Shown here in pieces: positions 25,649 to 34,839 of a DNA stretch of 64,000 bases. Position 1 is the stretch's first letter. Each line of letters starts with the position of its first letter. The notes under the pieces were generated by a model, which worked only from the letters and a program-made list of their open reading frames with translations, was not told the DNA's origin and made no database searches. The stretch is from Flammeovirga sp. SJP92 (GTDB taxonomy: Bacteria > Bacteroidota > Bacteroidia > Cytophagales > Flammeovirgaceae), in the NCBI RefSeq assembly GCF_001583495.1, contig NZ_LQAQ01000061.1, positions 186,001 to 250,000 on the forward strand. The letters are read 5' to 3'. The translations under genes and the position numbers were made by a program.

Positions 25649-26041
25649 TTAATCGTTTACTCTTGTCCAAAGTTCTGTTCTACCAAAAAGTTTGATACCA
25701 ACATAACCTCTCATTTTCAATACATTCGGTCCTGTACTTTGGATACTTCCACTGTACGTTTTTCCCGAATCCGGATCATACACCGCCCCACTTTCCCAAG
25801 TGCCATTACCTTTGTATTCAAAATCCGTTAGAATATACATATCTTCTAATAATCGTTCTCTCAAAGATGAATCAGGGTTCAATTTATCGATTCTTGGGCC
25901 TCCGTCTTCTTCCTTATCTCTCTCCATCCACACAATTCTGCCTTGTGCTTTCCCGTTATCATCAATTTCAATTGCAACATGTGCATCTTTTAGGCCTGTT
26001 AACCATACGCCTTCAATAAAACTTTGTTGAGAATCAGTCAT
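25649..26041 (-). CDS. DUF2147-family protein without signal peptide
   Basis: The 130-residue product has the DUF2147 pattern: EGVWLTGLKDAHVAIEIDDNGKAQGRIVWM at the N-terminus, a middle with FEYKGNGTWESGAVYDPDSGKTYSG and an end with LKMRGYVGIKLFGRTELWTRV. Members are usually secreted and have a signal peptide; this copy starts MTDSQQSFIEG and has none, so it should stay in the cytoplasm. The role of the family is unclear. It lies 125 bases from the ACBP gene, on the same strand and transcribed toward it, so the two may be co-transcribed. Family call is good; function is not known. Confidence 0.85.
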   Translation of the reverse strand: MTDSQQSFIEGVWLTGLKDAHVAIEIDDNGKAQGRIVWMERDKEEDGGPRIDKLNPDSSLRERLLEDMYILTDFEYKGNGTWESGAVYDPDSGKTYSGSIQSTGPNVLKMRGYVGIKLFGRTELWTRVND

Positions 26042-26214
26042 AAGTCGTGTTTAATTAGTGTATTAAAAGAATGTTTATTCATTTTTAAATGTAATAAAAA
26101 AAATGAACCGATACTAAATGAATTTAAATTTTTCAATCGTATCGGTTCAATTACACAATTTATTCCTCAAGACTTAAAGGAGATTTAATCTATCATCTGC
26201 TTTCCTAAATGTTA

Positions 26215-27900
26215 TTATTTCTTGATGAAAATAAATCCGCCTCCTTCATCACCAGTTTGATTGATTACACCAAATTGAGGCACATTTTCACTATTATTCA
26301 TCACGGCCACTCTAAAACTATCGAAAAGTGATCTTGCACTGATAAACTTCTCTTGATTGCTTATCAATCTTTTCTGAAGGTATTTCACAAAAACACTTTC
26401 ATCTGGCACTTCTTTCAATGTTCCTGAAGTCATTGCCTTTCGAGAAGGAAGAGATTCCAATGCTTTGATTGATTTATCTGCACCATCAAAAGCCGCTCTT
26501 GTTTTAAAAATAGAACCAGAGAAACAAGCATCTGAAATCAACAAGACATGCTTTGCTTTAAAAGAAGCGACATATTCCTTAATGGTAGAATTTCTCACCC
26601 AGTTCGCCGTACTTTTTGCTTTAGCATCCGAAGGCAACCAATACCCTGCCTTACGTCTTTGATCCCAATGTCCATGGCCTGCATAAAAAATCAGGATATG
26701 ATCATTTTCTGAAGACTCTTCCATCATTGCGTCAAAAGTCTCAATCAAGCTTTCCCTTGTTGGGCTCAGAAGTAATTTTACATCTTCTTTATTGAAAGCA
26801 TAATAAGTCGTCAATATTTCTTCCAATGAAGCCGCATCTTTTTCTGGATTGTCCAAACTTGCAATCTTCCCATCGTTATAGGTATTGATACCAATGATGA
26901 TGGCTTTGTATTTTGGTTCAGGAACATAATCTTTGATATCAAACCCCAAGTCAGAAAAAGAGGAAACTGAAGAAGGCTTTTTAGCAGGTGAAGCTTCTTC
27001 TTTCTTAGCCTTATCACTATTTTGAGAGTTGTCTGTATTTCTACTTAAAGCTACTTCCTTTTTCACTTCTCCTTTGGTCTCAATGACCTTGTTCAAAGGA
27101 ATTTCCATCAACTTTCCATCTCTTGAAAAGTAAGCTTTCTGACTTACTCCATCTATACACGGCGGGTGATTTAGTTTACTTTGATTGATAGACAATACCG
27201 GTTCAGGGTCCGACCAAGTACCGTCGTCGTTTTTTCTTGTCATCATCACATCATAATCAAAACTCTCATCGCTAATTTTTGATGTAAACATCAACGTCTT
27301 GCCATCAGGAAGGATTCTTGGCTCTTTTTCACTGTATAAATTCACTCCTTCTGGAAGCTTTACAGGTTCTCCCCATTTTCCATCTTTGTCCAACTCCGAA
27401 TAATAAAGAGCGTATTTCAGATCAATTGGGTCTGAGAAATCTTCTAAACGAGAAAAATATAGACCTTTTCCATCTTTGGTCAAAGACGGATACATTTCAT
27501 AACCGCTTGTGTTTACTTTTCCTTCTATTTTCTGAGGCTTCCCTAATCGACGCCCCCAACGTTTCATTCTGTAAATATCACTTCCTGAGTTTTTCCCTTT
27601 GGCTGAAAAATAAATCCAACGGCCATCATAACTGATCATTGGCCCTGTAGGGTAGGGTAAATTTTTCGGCAGTTCCAAAGTAGTTGGAGGCATAAATTTA
27701 CCATCAAGTTTATTCGATAAAAGAAAAGTAAAGCCTGCTTTATTCTCCCTGGCAAAAAGAAGTACTTTCCCGTCTGAAGTAATGCTTGGAAAACGCTCAT
27801 CTCCATCCAAATCAAATGATGGTGGGAACTGAGATTGAGCATAGCCTCCTATTGTACTAAAAAATAGGACGAAAAAAAGTAAAATTTGACGACTATTCAC
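26215..27900 (-). CDS. Caspase-domain (peptidase C14) protein with N-terminal PD40-like propeller
   Basis: The N-terminal half (about 50-320) has repeated blades ending in LLFAREN, YFSAKGK, YFSRLED and LMFTSKI, typical of PD40 / WD40-like beta-propeller repeats. A Lys/Ser-rich linker follows. The C-terminal third is a metacaspase-like domain: KAIIIGINTYND, DNPEKDAASL, FYAGHGHWD with the catalytic His (about 433 counting from the longer ATG start) and SDACFSGS with the catalytic Cys (about 483). GTG at 27900 gives a good signal peptide ending GGYAQ; an ATG at 27972 would add 24 basic residues and crowd the divergent gene. It is probably a secreted or periplasmic peptidase with a protein- or glycan-binding propeller. 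Substrate unknown. Confidence 0.9.
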   Translation of the reverse strand: MNSRQILLFFVLFFSTIGGYAQSQFPPSFDLDGDERFPSITSDGKVLLFARENKAGFTFLLSNKLDGKFMPPTTLELPKNLPYPTGPMISYDGRWIYFSAKGKNSGSDIYRMKRWGRRLGKPQKIEGKVNTSGYEMYPSLTKDGKGLYFSRLEDFSDPIDLKYALYYSELDKDGKWGEPVKLPEGVNLYSEKEPRILPDGKTLMFTSKISDESFDYDVMMTRKNDDGTWSDPEPVLSINQSKLNHPPCIDGVSQKAYFSRDGKLMEIPLNKVIETKGEVKKEVALSRNTDNSQNSDKAKKEEASPAKKPSSVSSFSDLGFDIKDYVPEPKYKAIIIGINTYNDGKIASLDNPEKDAASLEEILTTYYAFNKEDVKLLLSPTRESLIETFDAMMEESSENDHILIFYAGHGHWDQRRKAGYWLPSDAKAKSTANWVRNSTIKEYVASFKAKHVLLISDACFSGSIFKTRAAFDGADKSIKALESLPSRKAMTSGTLKEVPDESVFVKYLQKRLISNQEKFISARSLFDSFRVAVMNNSENVPQFGVINQTGDEGGGFIFIKK

Positions 27901-27931
27901 AATGCGTATTTTCAATGGTTTTTTTATTCTG

Positions 27932-27939
27932 TATCTTTG
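27932..27939 (+). promoter_or_regulatory. Predicted -7 promoter element for VC0807-type gene
   Basis: TATCTTTG matches TAnnTTTG exactly and lies about 52 bases before the start codon of the plus-strand gene. No good -33 TTG was found, so only the -7 element is called. Confidence 0.5.
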
Positions 27940-27990
27940 TGAGATTTTATTACAATATAAAGAAGTGAACAAACTTCATACCTCAAAAAA

Positions 27991-28719
27991 ATGCAATTAG
28001 AAAAAAAACAAAAGAAAAAGGAATCACCAGTAGTAAGTTTATTACTAAATATTGTTATTCCTTCACTTGTAATGAGCAAATTGAGTGATCCAGAATACTT
28101 AGGAGATCTATACTCAGTGCTGATTGCAATCGCATTTCCGCTAGTATATGGTATTTATGATTTTATTGCTCGAAAGGATATCAGTATCATCGCTGTGTTA
28201 GGTTTAATTAATGTAGCACTAACGGGAGGAATTAAACTGTTGCATTTACCAGCAGAATATATTGCAATAAAAGAAGCAATGATTCCAGGTGTAATTGGTG
28301 TGATTGTTTTTATCTCTACTTTCACAAAATACCCATTAGTAGAGAAGTTATTATACAATGAAAACTTTTTGGATGTCAAAAAAATTGAGGCACAATTAAA
28401 GTTTAGAAATACGAGCGAACTTTTTGAAAAGCGTTTAAAAACAACATCATTCATGTTGGCTGGCTCATTCTTTTTGTCTTCTGCTCTGAACTATATTTTG
28501 GCAAAAGTGATTGTGAAAAGTAATTCAGACACCGTAGAATTCACAAAAGAGTTGGGACAAATGACAGCATGGAGCTGGGTAGTAATTGCCATTCCTTCTA
28601 CAATTGTGATGATGGGTGCATTAATGTACCTTATCAAGGGAGTGAAAGAATATACTGGATTTGAAATGCAGGAAGTTCTTGTGGGTTTTGAAGATATTGA
28701 AAAAGAGAAAGAAAAATAA
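27991..28719 (+). CDS. VC0807-family multi-spanning membrane protein
   Basis: The 242-residue product has about six hydrophobic segments: near 14-30, 40-58, 64-82, 92-110, 150-172 and 190-215. It starts with a Lys-rich cytoplasmic stretch (LEKKQKKKE). The pattern, including FPLVYGIYDFIARKDISIIAVLG, resembles the VC0807 family of inner-membrane proteins of unknown function. The next gene (threonylcarbamoyl-AMP synthase) starts two bases after its stop, so they share an mRNA. A -7-like TATCTTTG lies about 52 bases upstream. The function is not known. Confidence 0.82.
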   Translation: MQLEKKQKKKESPVVSLLLNIVIPSLVMSKLSDPEYLGDLYSVLIAIAFPLVYGIYDFIARKDISIIAVLGLINVALTGGIKLLHLPAEYIAIKEAMIPGVIGVIVFISTFTKYPLVEKLLYNENFLDVKKIEAQLKFRNTSELFEKRLKTTSFMLAGSFFLSSALNYILAKVIVKSNSDTVEFTKELGQMTAWSWVVIAIPSTIVMMGALMYLIKGVKEYTGFEMQEVLVGFEDIEKEKEK

Positions 28720-28721
28720 AA

Positions 28722-29681
28722 ATGGCTTTAATTGATCATTCGATAGAGAAAGCAAAAGAGATATTGGAAAGTGGTCAGCTGATTGGCTTGCCTACTGAAA
28801 CCGTATATGGTCTTGCAGGGAATGCCTTGGATCAAAAGGCGGCTTCTTTGATTTTTGAAACCAAAGAACGTCCTAGTTTTGATCCGCTTATTGTTCACAG
28901 TAATTCCTTAGAACGATTAAAACCTTATATCTCCGAATTGCCACCCCAAGCTGAAAAATTAGCAGAAGCATTTTGGCCTGGCTCTTTGACAATGGTTTTA
29001 CCCAAGTCAGATCAGATTCATGATCTTATTACAAGCGGGTTGGATACTGTGGCAGTTCGTGTACCTAAACATGAACTTACTTTATCTCTTTTAGCTTCTT
29101 TGGACTTTCCTGTTGCTGCACCAAGTGCTAATAAATTTGGGTACATCAGTCCCACTACTGCACAACATGTGCAAGATGGATTAGGTAGTCAAATTCCTTA
29201 TATTTTGGATGGAGGAGCCTGCAATGTTGGCGTGGAGTCTACTATTGTTGGCTTCCCTAATGGTGAGCCAACTATTTATAGAAAAGGGGGAATTCCTGTG
29301 GAGGAAATTGAAAAAGTAATTGGGCCTGTGAAGGTCAATGCTCAATCTTCATCTCAGCCTAAAGCACCAGGAATGCTTCATAGACACTACGCACCAAATG
29401 CTACACTTTTATTGGGTAACATAAAAGAACTTATCAAAGTGCACGAAGGTAAAGATGTCGTCACGCTTTCATTACAATCAAAGTTTGATGAGCTTCCTGA
29501 TGAAAAACAATTCGTCCTTTCAGAAAGTGGAGATTTGAAAGAAGCAGCACAAAACTTGTTCAAATATTTAAGAGAAATCGATCAGCTTGCACCTCAATTT
29601 ATTCTCGGTGAATGGATGCCAGAAGAAAGTTTAGGTAGAGCGATTAATGATAGAATTAAAAGAGCAGCATCCTTAGGATAG
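28722..29681 (+). CDS. Threonylcarbamoyl-AMP synthase (Sua5/TsaC family)
   Basis: The 319-residue product has a YrdC/Sua5 N-terminal domain: the KAKEILESGQLIGLPTETVYGLAGNA motif, ERPSFDPLIVH, and AVRVPKH with the SAPSANKFG nucleotide site. A C-terminal Sua5 domain follows (from about 200, PGMLHRHYAP near 212). It makes threonylcarbamoyl-AMP from threonine, bicarbonate and ATP, the first step of the t6A37 modification of tRNA. The presence of the second domain marks it as the longer Sua5 type and not the short TsaC. It is translationally close to the preceding membrane-protein gene. Its stop overlaps by 9 bases the end of the convergent kinase gene. Confidence 0.95.
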   Translation: MALIDHSIEKAKEILESGQLIGLPTETVYGLAGNALDQKAASLIFETKERPSFDPLIVHSNSLERLKPYISELPPQAEKLAEAFWPGSLTMVLPKSDQIHDLITSGLDTVAVRVPKHELTLSLLASLDFPVAAPSANKFGYISPTTAQHVQDGLGSQIPYILDGGACNVGVESTIVGFPNGEPTIYRKGGIPVEEIEKVIGPVKVNAQSSSQPKAPGMLHRHYAPNATLLLGNIKELIKVHEGKDVVTLSLQSKFDELPDEKQFVLSESGDLKEAAQNLFKYLREIDQLAPQFILGEWMPEESLGRAINDRIKRAASLG

Positions 29682-31526
29682 CTGCTCTTGCTTTATAGTC
29701 TCTAATTCTTTTTCTTCTATAATATCAAAAAGGATAGTGCATCGAGTACCCACCCCCTCTTGAGAGTCAATAAATAATTTGGCGTTGTTTCTTTTCACAA
29801 AATCCTGTACTAGAATCATTCCCAAACCAACACCCTTCTCTCTTGCTGTTCCTTTCTTTGAGAACTGCACCATTGGATCAATCAGTTTTTTCAATTCAAC
29901 CTCTGTCATACCTGTACCATTATCTGTAATGGTCACTTCCAGCTTTCCTCCTCTTTCCATTGCAGAGATACTGATCATCCCTTTTCCATTTGCCGATGTA
30001 AATTTCAATGCATTGGAAAGTAAATTTCTGATCACACAGTCAATACTGTTTTTATCAATTTCAACAAAATGATCACCTTCCACCTCAGAAATAAGCTTTA
30101 TGTTTTTATCCAAAGCATTAGGTTGCAATAGGCTCAAATTTCTGTTGATGATCTTTGTGATATTGTTCTTTTGAATATCAAACTTAATGGCATCAGAAGC
30201 CGACCTTGACCACGAAAGAAGGTTTTCCATCAATGCCATCATGTTCTTCATAGAATTCAACATGTCCTTTGAAAGATTTTGAATTTCATCTGGAGAAAAG
30301 GCATTAGATCTTTCCATCAATAATTTCAAAAAGCCAATCTGTGTATTGATTGGGCCTTTTAAATCATGAGAAATAATAGAGAAGAATTGGTCTTTCACTC
30401 TATTACTTTCCATTAATTTTTTCTTCGAACTTTTCAGTTTGCGGTTACCTTGTTCCAGTTCTGCGAATTGATTTTGAATCATCTCATACATTTCTTGAAA
30501 CGAGTCAGCAAGCGCAGCGACCTCTCTAGTAGGCTTTCTTAATTCTTTGAAATCTACATCATCGCCCTTCGCAACATATCCGTTTTCAATGATTCTTCTC
30601 GTTTTATCTTGTAAAACGGTAATAGGCATTGAAACGCGAGAGGCAGTGTAATACCCCACAATCACGGTAAATAAAACGGCACCTAAAGAAACCAGCAAGT
30701 AGGAAAGCTTTACTTTCCACATCAGTGAAATGAATCTTCTTGAAACCTCTGTACTCAATGAATCAAACTCAGACTCAATATATGAAGCTGTGCTATTCAA
30801 TTTTCCTTTCAAGCCTTCAGAATTCGTTTTCCCTAATTTATAGTAAATCAAAACGATTTCATTATAAGCTGACAGGTAATCATCTACGGCTTTGATCAAG
30901 CGTTTATTCTTTTGTGGATTTTTTTCTAGTTCCTGCTGTAATTGTCCCGCTGATTTATTGATCTCCAATACAAATGAAGTCTTTGGGTCCAATAGATATT
31001 TCATCCCATTCAATTGCATTTGATCAAACAACTTCATGTGTCTTATATTGTTCAGCTGACTGAGGATTTCCGCATTTTCATACATCTTCCCATACAAGCC
31101 TGTGGTATCAGAACCTAGATCCTTTTTGGCTTGCATAAGGTTTATGACCTGATCATTGTAACGGTCAATAAGACTGTCAATGAACATCAAATGAGGTTCT
31201 AACTCCCAATCTTTGATTTGTTCATGATTCAGTAATTTATCAATACTCACAGAAACGAGGTGGACTCTATTGCTTCTTTTGTTGACAAAGTCATTCAAAG
31301 AAACCTCATTGTAATAGTTGGATGAAAGATCATTTGATATATCGGTAGCGTCTCTTTTTATTAAATCCAAGACACTTACCTCCAAGTGCATTAACCATGC
31401 TTTTACTTGATCGAGTTCTTCACTTCTATGAATATATTTATAAGTAATAAACGAGATACAGCTAAATAATACTGAAAAGGAGATAAAAACAGTAAGTATT
31501 CGGCCTCTTAAACTTCCATTATTCAT
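29673..31526 (-). CDS. Membrane sensor histidine kinase with HAMP domain
   Basis: The 617-residue product has a first membrane segment (about 9-28), a periplasmic helical sensor domain (about 30-265), a second membrane segment (about 270-292), a HAMP linker (about 293-345), a coiled coil, then a HisKA domain with FFSIISHDLKGPINTQ (phospho-His about 387) and an ATPase domain with NLLSNALKFTS, DNGTGMT and GVGLGMILVQDFV. It autophosphorylates on His in response to an unknown signal. No response regulator is adjacent. The upstream gene encodes a SpoIIE-type phosphatase with its own sensor part, and the two lie on the same strand 117 bases apart, so they may form one pathway. Its C-terminus overlaps the sua5 gene end. 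Confidence 0.93.
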   Translation of the reverse strand: MNNGSLRGRILTVFISFSVLFSCISFITYKYIHRSEELDQVKAWLMHLEVSVLDLIKRDATDISNDLSSNYYNEVSLNDFVNKRSNRVHLVSVSIDKLLNHEQIKDWELEPHLMFIDSLIDRYNDQVINLMQAKKDLGSDTTGLYGKMYENAEILSQLNNIRHMKLFDQMQLNGMKYLLDPKTSFVLEINKSAGQLQQELEKNPQKNKRLIKAVDDYLSAYNEIVLIYYKLGKTNSEGLKGKLNSTASYIESEFDSLSTEVSRRFISLMWKVKLSYLLVSLGAVLFTVIVGYYTASRVSMPITVLQDKTRRIIENGYVAKGDDVDFKELRKPTREVAALADSFQEMYEMIQNQFAELEQGNRKLKSSKKKLMESNRVKDQFFSIISHDLKGPINTQIGFLKLLMERSNAFSPDEIQNLSKDMLNSMKNMMALMENLLSWSRSASDAIKFDIQKNNITKIINRNLSLLQPNALDKNIKLISEVEGDHFVEIDKNSIDCVIRNLLSNALKFTSANGKGMISISAMERGGKLEVTITDNGTGMTEVELKKLIDPMVQFSKKGTAREKGVGLGMILVQDFVKRNNAKLFIDSQEGVGTRCTILFDIIEEKELETIKQEQLS

Positions 31527-31642
31527 AATCGTAAGTTTAGTTTACTTTACGTAAAATCTGAGATTGGTAAAAAAAATCACAGTTTATTCAGATTTTGTTT
31601 AGTAATCTGCTTAAGATAACTATTATTCTTTCTAATAACAAT

Positions 31643-33868
31643 TCAAATTAACCTCAGACCTAAAATTGAAGCGTCGTCATTTTGGACCGTATTGCCTTTC
31701 CATTCAATAAACGTTTTCTCAATATACTCTTTTTGTATATTCAGATCTTCAGCATGAACATCAATCAGCAACTCTTTAAGTCGTTTTTGTGTAAATTCCT
31801 CATTATCATTATTTTTCTGACGGATCATACCATCAGAGAATAAATACAATAAAGCGTTTTTAACTCTGTTTAGAGGTATATATTGTGTATTGGCTATAAA
31901 CTGACTTTCTACATTATTTGCTTCCAGTGTTAGTTCATCTCCCATTAGTTCTTCAAAATTTTCATCACGAAGTACAAAGATTGATTGATTCAAACCTGAA
32001 AACTCCAACATCTGTTTTTGTCTATCCCATACACAAACTGACAATCTCAATCCTTCTTCAAAAATTAAATCTTCAGACTTCGTTACCTCTAAAATATTTT
32101 TGTGGATGGCTTCTAATATACGGCTAGCGGAAGCTAATCTTTTAACATTGACAACTTCATTAATAATGGATGTAATCACCATTCTGCTCAACGCAGCCTT
32201 AATACTCTCTTTACCTGTATCGCCTAAGAAAAAGAATACTCTGCTGTCTCTTTCATAAGTACATATAAAATCTCCAGAAATCTGCTCTTTTGCTTTATGT
32301 ATATGAAAATGACTTTCTAGTGATAAATGATAGAGACTGCTGTCATACATACTCAGCTTCAATATTTTCTTCACTGATTTGTAATGTGCATCAATTTCTT
32401 GCTCCAAAGCTACCACTTGAGTATTGAGATTTTTATTTTCAGTAATTAAATTCTGCTCCTTTGAAGACAATGATTCATTCTGCTTGTGTTGTTGACTGAC
32501 AATATTTGAACTTTCAGAAAGTTTCAACTCCATCTCTCTCTGCACTTCATGAAGTCTTTTCACTTCATTTCCTAAGATATCCATTTTCTGGAGCATGTCA
32601 TTTGAGATTCCTTTTTCCGAAAAGTTCATATAATTAAACGCCAATGGCTTTTCTGCCAAGTCATCTAATGCATTTTTTAAAGCATAGATAGGTTTTGCCA
32701 ACCTTCGTCCACCATATATTACTCCAAGCAAAAAGAAGATTCCTATGACCAATAAGAGAGCATTGAGGTAGAACCTCACTTTATACCACTGAGCAAATGC
32801 TTCATCTTTTCCCCATTCTACTACAACTCTCCAATCAATTCCATCACTTTTCAACCAATGCGTCATAAAAATAGCATTGACACCATTGACAGAAACACCT
32901 TCAGAAGAAGCCATAATATTACTATTACTCATTTCAATCACCTCATCGGAGACTTTCAACAAACCAATAATGGAGTTTTCTTTCTTTGCTTTGCTTAAAT
33001 CTTTTTCTGCAACGCCTTGCTGTGATAATCTAAGCAACACTTCACTAGGATTTTTATTAAAAGCTCTAATTGAAGACCTTAATTTTCCATCTTTTCCAAT
33101 AAGATAAATATCCGCTGTTTCCGATTCCTCTACATTGCTGATCTGTGCATTGAGATTCCATTTATTGGCATTATAAACATAAAGCAAAAAGAAACTTCTT
33201 CCTTCTGTATTAGGAACTTTTGAAAGTAGAAAAACTCTTTTCCCTACATCTAAAAATGTAGTTAGATCAATCCATTGTGATGATTTATTTTGTAGTAAAC
33301 GGATTTTATGAGAAAGTTTCAGGTTTTCTAATCCTTTGCCATCAATAGGCTTACCTACTAATTGATCTCTTTTTGAAGATCCTAAGATTCTTTCTTTATT
33401 GAATAAAATAACTTCCTCTACATCTGCAATTTTCTGAAAGTGCTCCAAGTTTTTTCTTAAAGCAACAATTCCCGTTTTTTTACGGTTTGAAGATTTATTG
33501 AGATTATATTGTATCACCGATTGTAAAGAGTCTCCTCCATTTTCCTTGTAAAAAGAAGAGTTTGTAATTTTCCCCCACTCTTTTGAAGTGGGCTTCTTCT
33601 CTGTAAAACTTGAAAATGATTGATCTATCGCTGTGATATTCTCTATGGATAATGCCTCTGAAAGTAAAGATATAGTCCTTTCCTCGTTTTGTATGGTCTT
33701 GGTAAGATAATCAGCAATAGCCAATGTAACATCTTCCAATCTCTCCTCTACAGCTTTGTTTTCGAAACGAGTCAGAATACTGTTTACAACAACAACTAAT
33801 ACAAAAAGGGCTAGGATTACTATTGTAAAAAAATAAGAAAATATACTTGATTGTATCTTTCTAAACAT
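31643..33868 (-). CDS. Membrane SpoIIE-type protein phosphatase
   Basis: The 741-residue product has an N-terminal membrane segment (about 10-30), a large extracytoplasmic sensor region (about 30-360) of dCache-like type, a second membrane segment (about 367-390), a HAMP-like and coiled-coil linker (about 395-500) and a C-terminal PP2C/SpoIIE domain: ISGDFICTYERDSRVFFFLGDTGKES, SRMVITSIINEV, LYLFSDGM and DDASILGLRL. The Asp residues in GDF, GDTG, SDG and DDA bind the metal pair. These enzymes dephosphorylate serine residues on partner proteins such as anti-sigma antagonists. The gene precedes the histidine kinase gene on the same strand, which suggests the two share a signal. The substrate is unknown. 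Confidence 0.9.
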   Translation of the reverse strand: MFRKIQSSIFSYFFTIVILALFVLVVVVNSILTRFENKAVEERLEDVTLAIADYLTKTIQNEERTISLLSEALSIENITAIDQSFSSFTEKKPTSKEWGKITNSSFYKENGGDSLQSVIQYNLNKSSNRKKTGIVALRKNLEHFQKIADVEEVILFNKERILGSSKRDQLVGKPIDGKGLENLKLSHKIRLLQNKSSQWIDLTTFLDVGKRVFLLSKVPNTEGRSFFLLYVYNANKWNLNAQISNVEESETADIYLIGKDGKLRSSIRAFNKNPSEVLLRLSQQGVAEKDLSKAKKENSIIGLLKVSDEVIEMSNSNIMASSEGVSVNGVNAIFMTHWLKSDGIDWRVVVEWGKDEAFAQWYKVRFYLNALLLVIGIFFLLGVIYGGRRLAKPIYALKNALDDLAEKPLAFNYMNFSEKGISNDMLQKMDILGNEVKRLHEVQREMELKLSESSNIVSQQHKQNESLSSKEQNLITENKNLNTQVVALEQEIDAHYKSVKKILKLSMYDSSLYHLSLESHFHIHKAKEQISGDFICTYERDSRVFFFLGDTGKESIKAALSRMVITSIINEVVNVKRLASASRILEAIHKNILEVTKSEDLIFEEGLRLSVCVWDRQKQMLEFSGLNQSIFVLRDENFEELMGDELTLEANNVESQFIANTQYIPLNRVKNALLYLFSDGMIRQKNNDNEEFTQKRLKELLIDVHAEDLNIQKEYIEKTFIEWKGNTVQNDDASILGLRLI

Positions 33869-34030
33869 AGGATTTCTTTAATCTATTTAAGTCTGAATAC
33901 TAAGACAAGAATGAATATGGCTGATTCTTGCCTTGATAGTTTTTATAAAAGTAGTCATTTCTACGTCACAAATAAACTTCTAGGGTACATAAAACTTTAT
34001 TGTGTTTCGTTATTTAATGATTGACACAAA

Positions 34031-34068
34031 AAAAGGTGGCCTTAAATCCATAAGGCCACCTTCTTTTT
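34031..34068 (-). terminator. Terminator after the lipoprotein gene at 34083
   Basis: AAGGTGGCCTTA (34033-34044) pairs perfectly with TAAGGCCACCTT (34051-34062); T-runs lie on both sides. Confidence 0.85.
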
Positions 34069-34082
34069 TCTATAAAAAATGA

Positions 34083-34769
34083 TTACTTTTCTTCTATTTC
34101 AATCATCTTGATTTTTACTTCATTGTTGCCTTCTTTCATCTTAAACTCGTCATCTGAACTTCTCTCAATAACTTGTTTGACTGTCTCCCCATTTTCCAAT
34201 GTGACATCAGCTTCAATGTAAGTTTTATCATCGTCAATGGAAACATTCATAGAATTAATATTCTTTATTTTCTCATTATGTTCATCGGCTACTGCTTGTT
34301 CAATCTCCGATTTAAAAAGATGATCATGTTTTTCTTCTGCAGTCTCTCCCGTCTTGTTAATTTTGATCACTTTTGCTCGAGATGAATCTGATTGAGATAT
34401 ATTGATGTCGACCTCTTCATCTATTGTCCAATTGACATCCAATGCTACATCTTTTGTAAAATTTTTAACTATTTTCTCCATCTCCTTATTGGAGAGTGTT
34501 ACAGATCTTGTTTCTGTTTTCCCATTTTCCAACTTCACTTTCCCTTCTAAAAGAATACCTTTGGAATTACTATTGATTTTGATATTATCTACACCAACAA
34601 CGTCTTTTCCGAATCGCTTTTTAATATCAGGAATAAAGGCCGGCTCATTAAATTCTATGGCCGTGGATAAATTCTTTTCTACATCTACTTTTGTTGCCTC
34701 ATCACAACCAAAAAGGAGTAACGATACAAGGGTAAAAAGCGAAATATAAAATTGTTTTTTGCAATTCAT
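34083..34769 (-). CDS. Lipoprotein of unknown function, repeated acidic domain
   Basis: Start at 34769 gives MNCKKQFYISLFTLVSLLLFGC with a lipobox (LLFGC), which is preferable to the ATG 24 bases upstream. The mature part is very acidic and has two copies of a short pattern: NIKINSNSKGILLEGKVKLENGKTE and later SMNVSIDDDKTYIEADVTLENGETV, each a beta-hairpin followed by a basic-acidic turn. No known domain is recognised. The gene stands alone and ends at a strong terminator. A role in the periplasm or outer membrane is likely, but unspecified. Confidence 0.75.
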   Translation of the reverse strand: MNCKKQFYISLFTLVSLLLFGCDEATKVDVEKNLSTAIEFNEPAFIPDIKKRFGKDVVGVDNIKINSNSKGILLEGKVKLENGKTETRSVTLSNKEMEKIVKNFTKDVALDVNWTIDEEVDINISQSDSSRAKVIKINKTGETAEEKHDHLFKSEIEQAVADEHNEKIKNINSMNVSIDDDKTYIEADVTLENGETVKQVIERSSDDEFKMKEGNNEVKIKMIEIEEK

Positions 34770-34839
34770 AACTGTTATCATAGATGTTAGCAAATATTTT
34801 ACAAATAAGTAATATTTTCAGAAATGAACAACTAATCAT

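Noticed and set aside
27901-27972. ATG at 27972 as start of the caspase-domain gene
   Set aside because: It leaves only 18 bases to the divergent gene, buries that gene's -7 promoter element and puts 24 basic residues before a good signal peptide.
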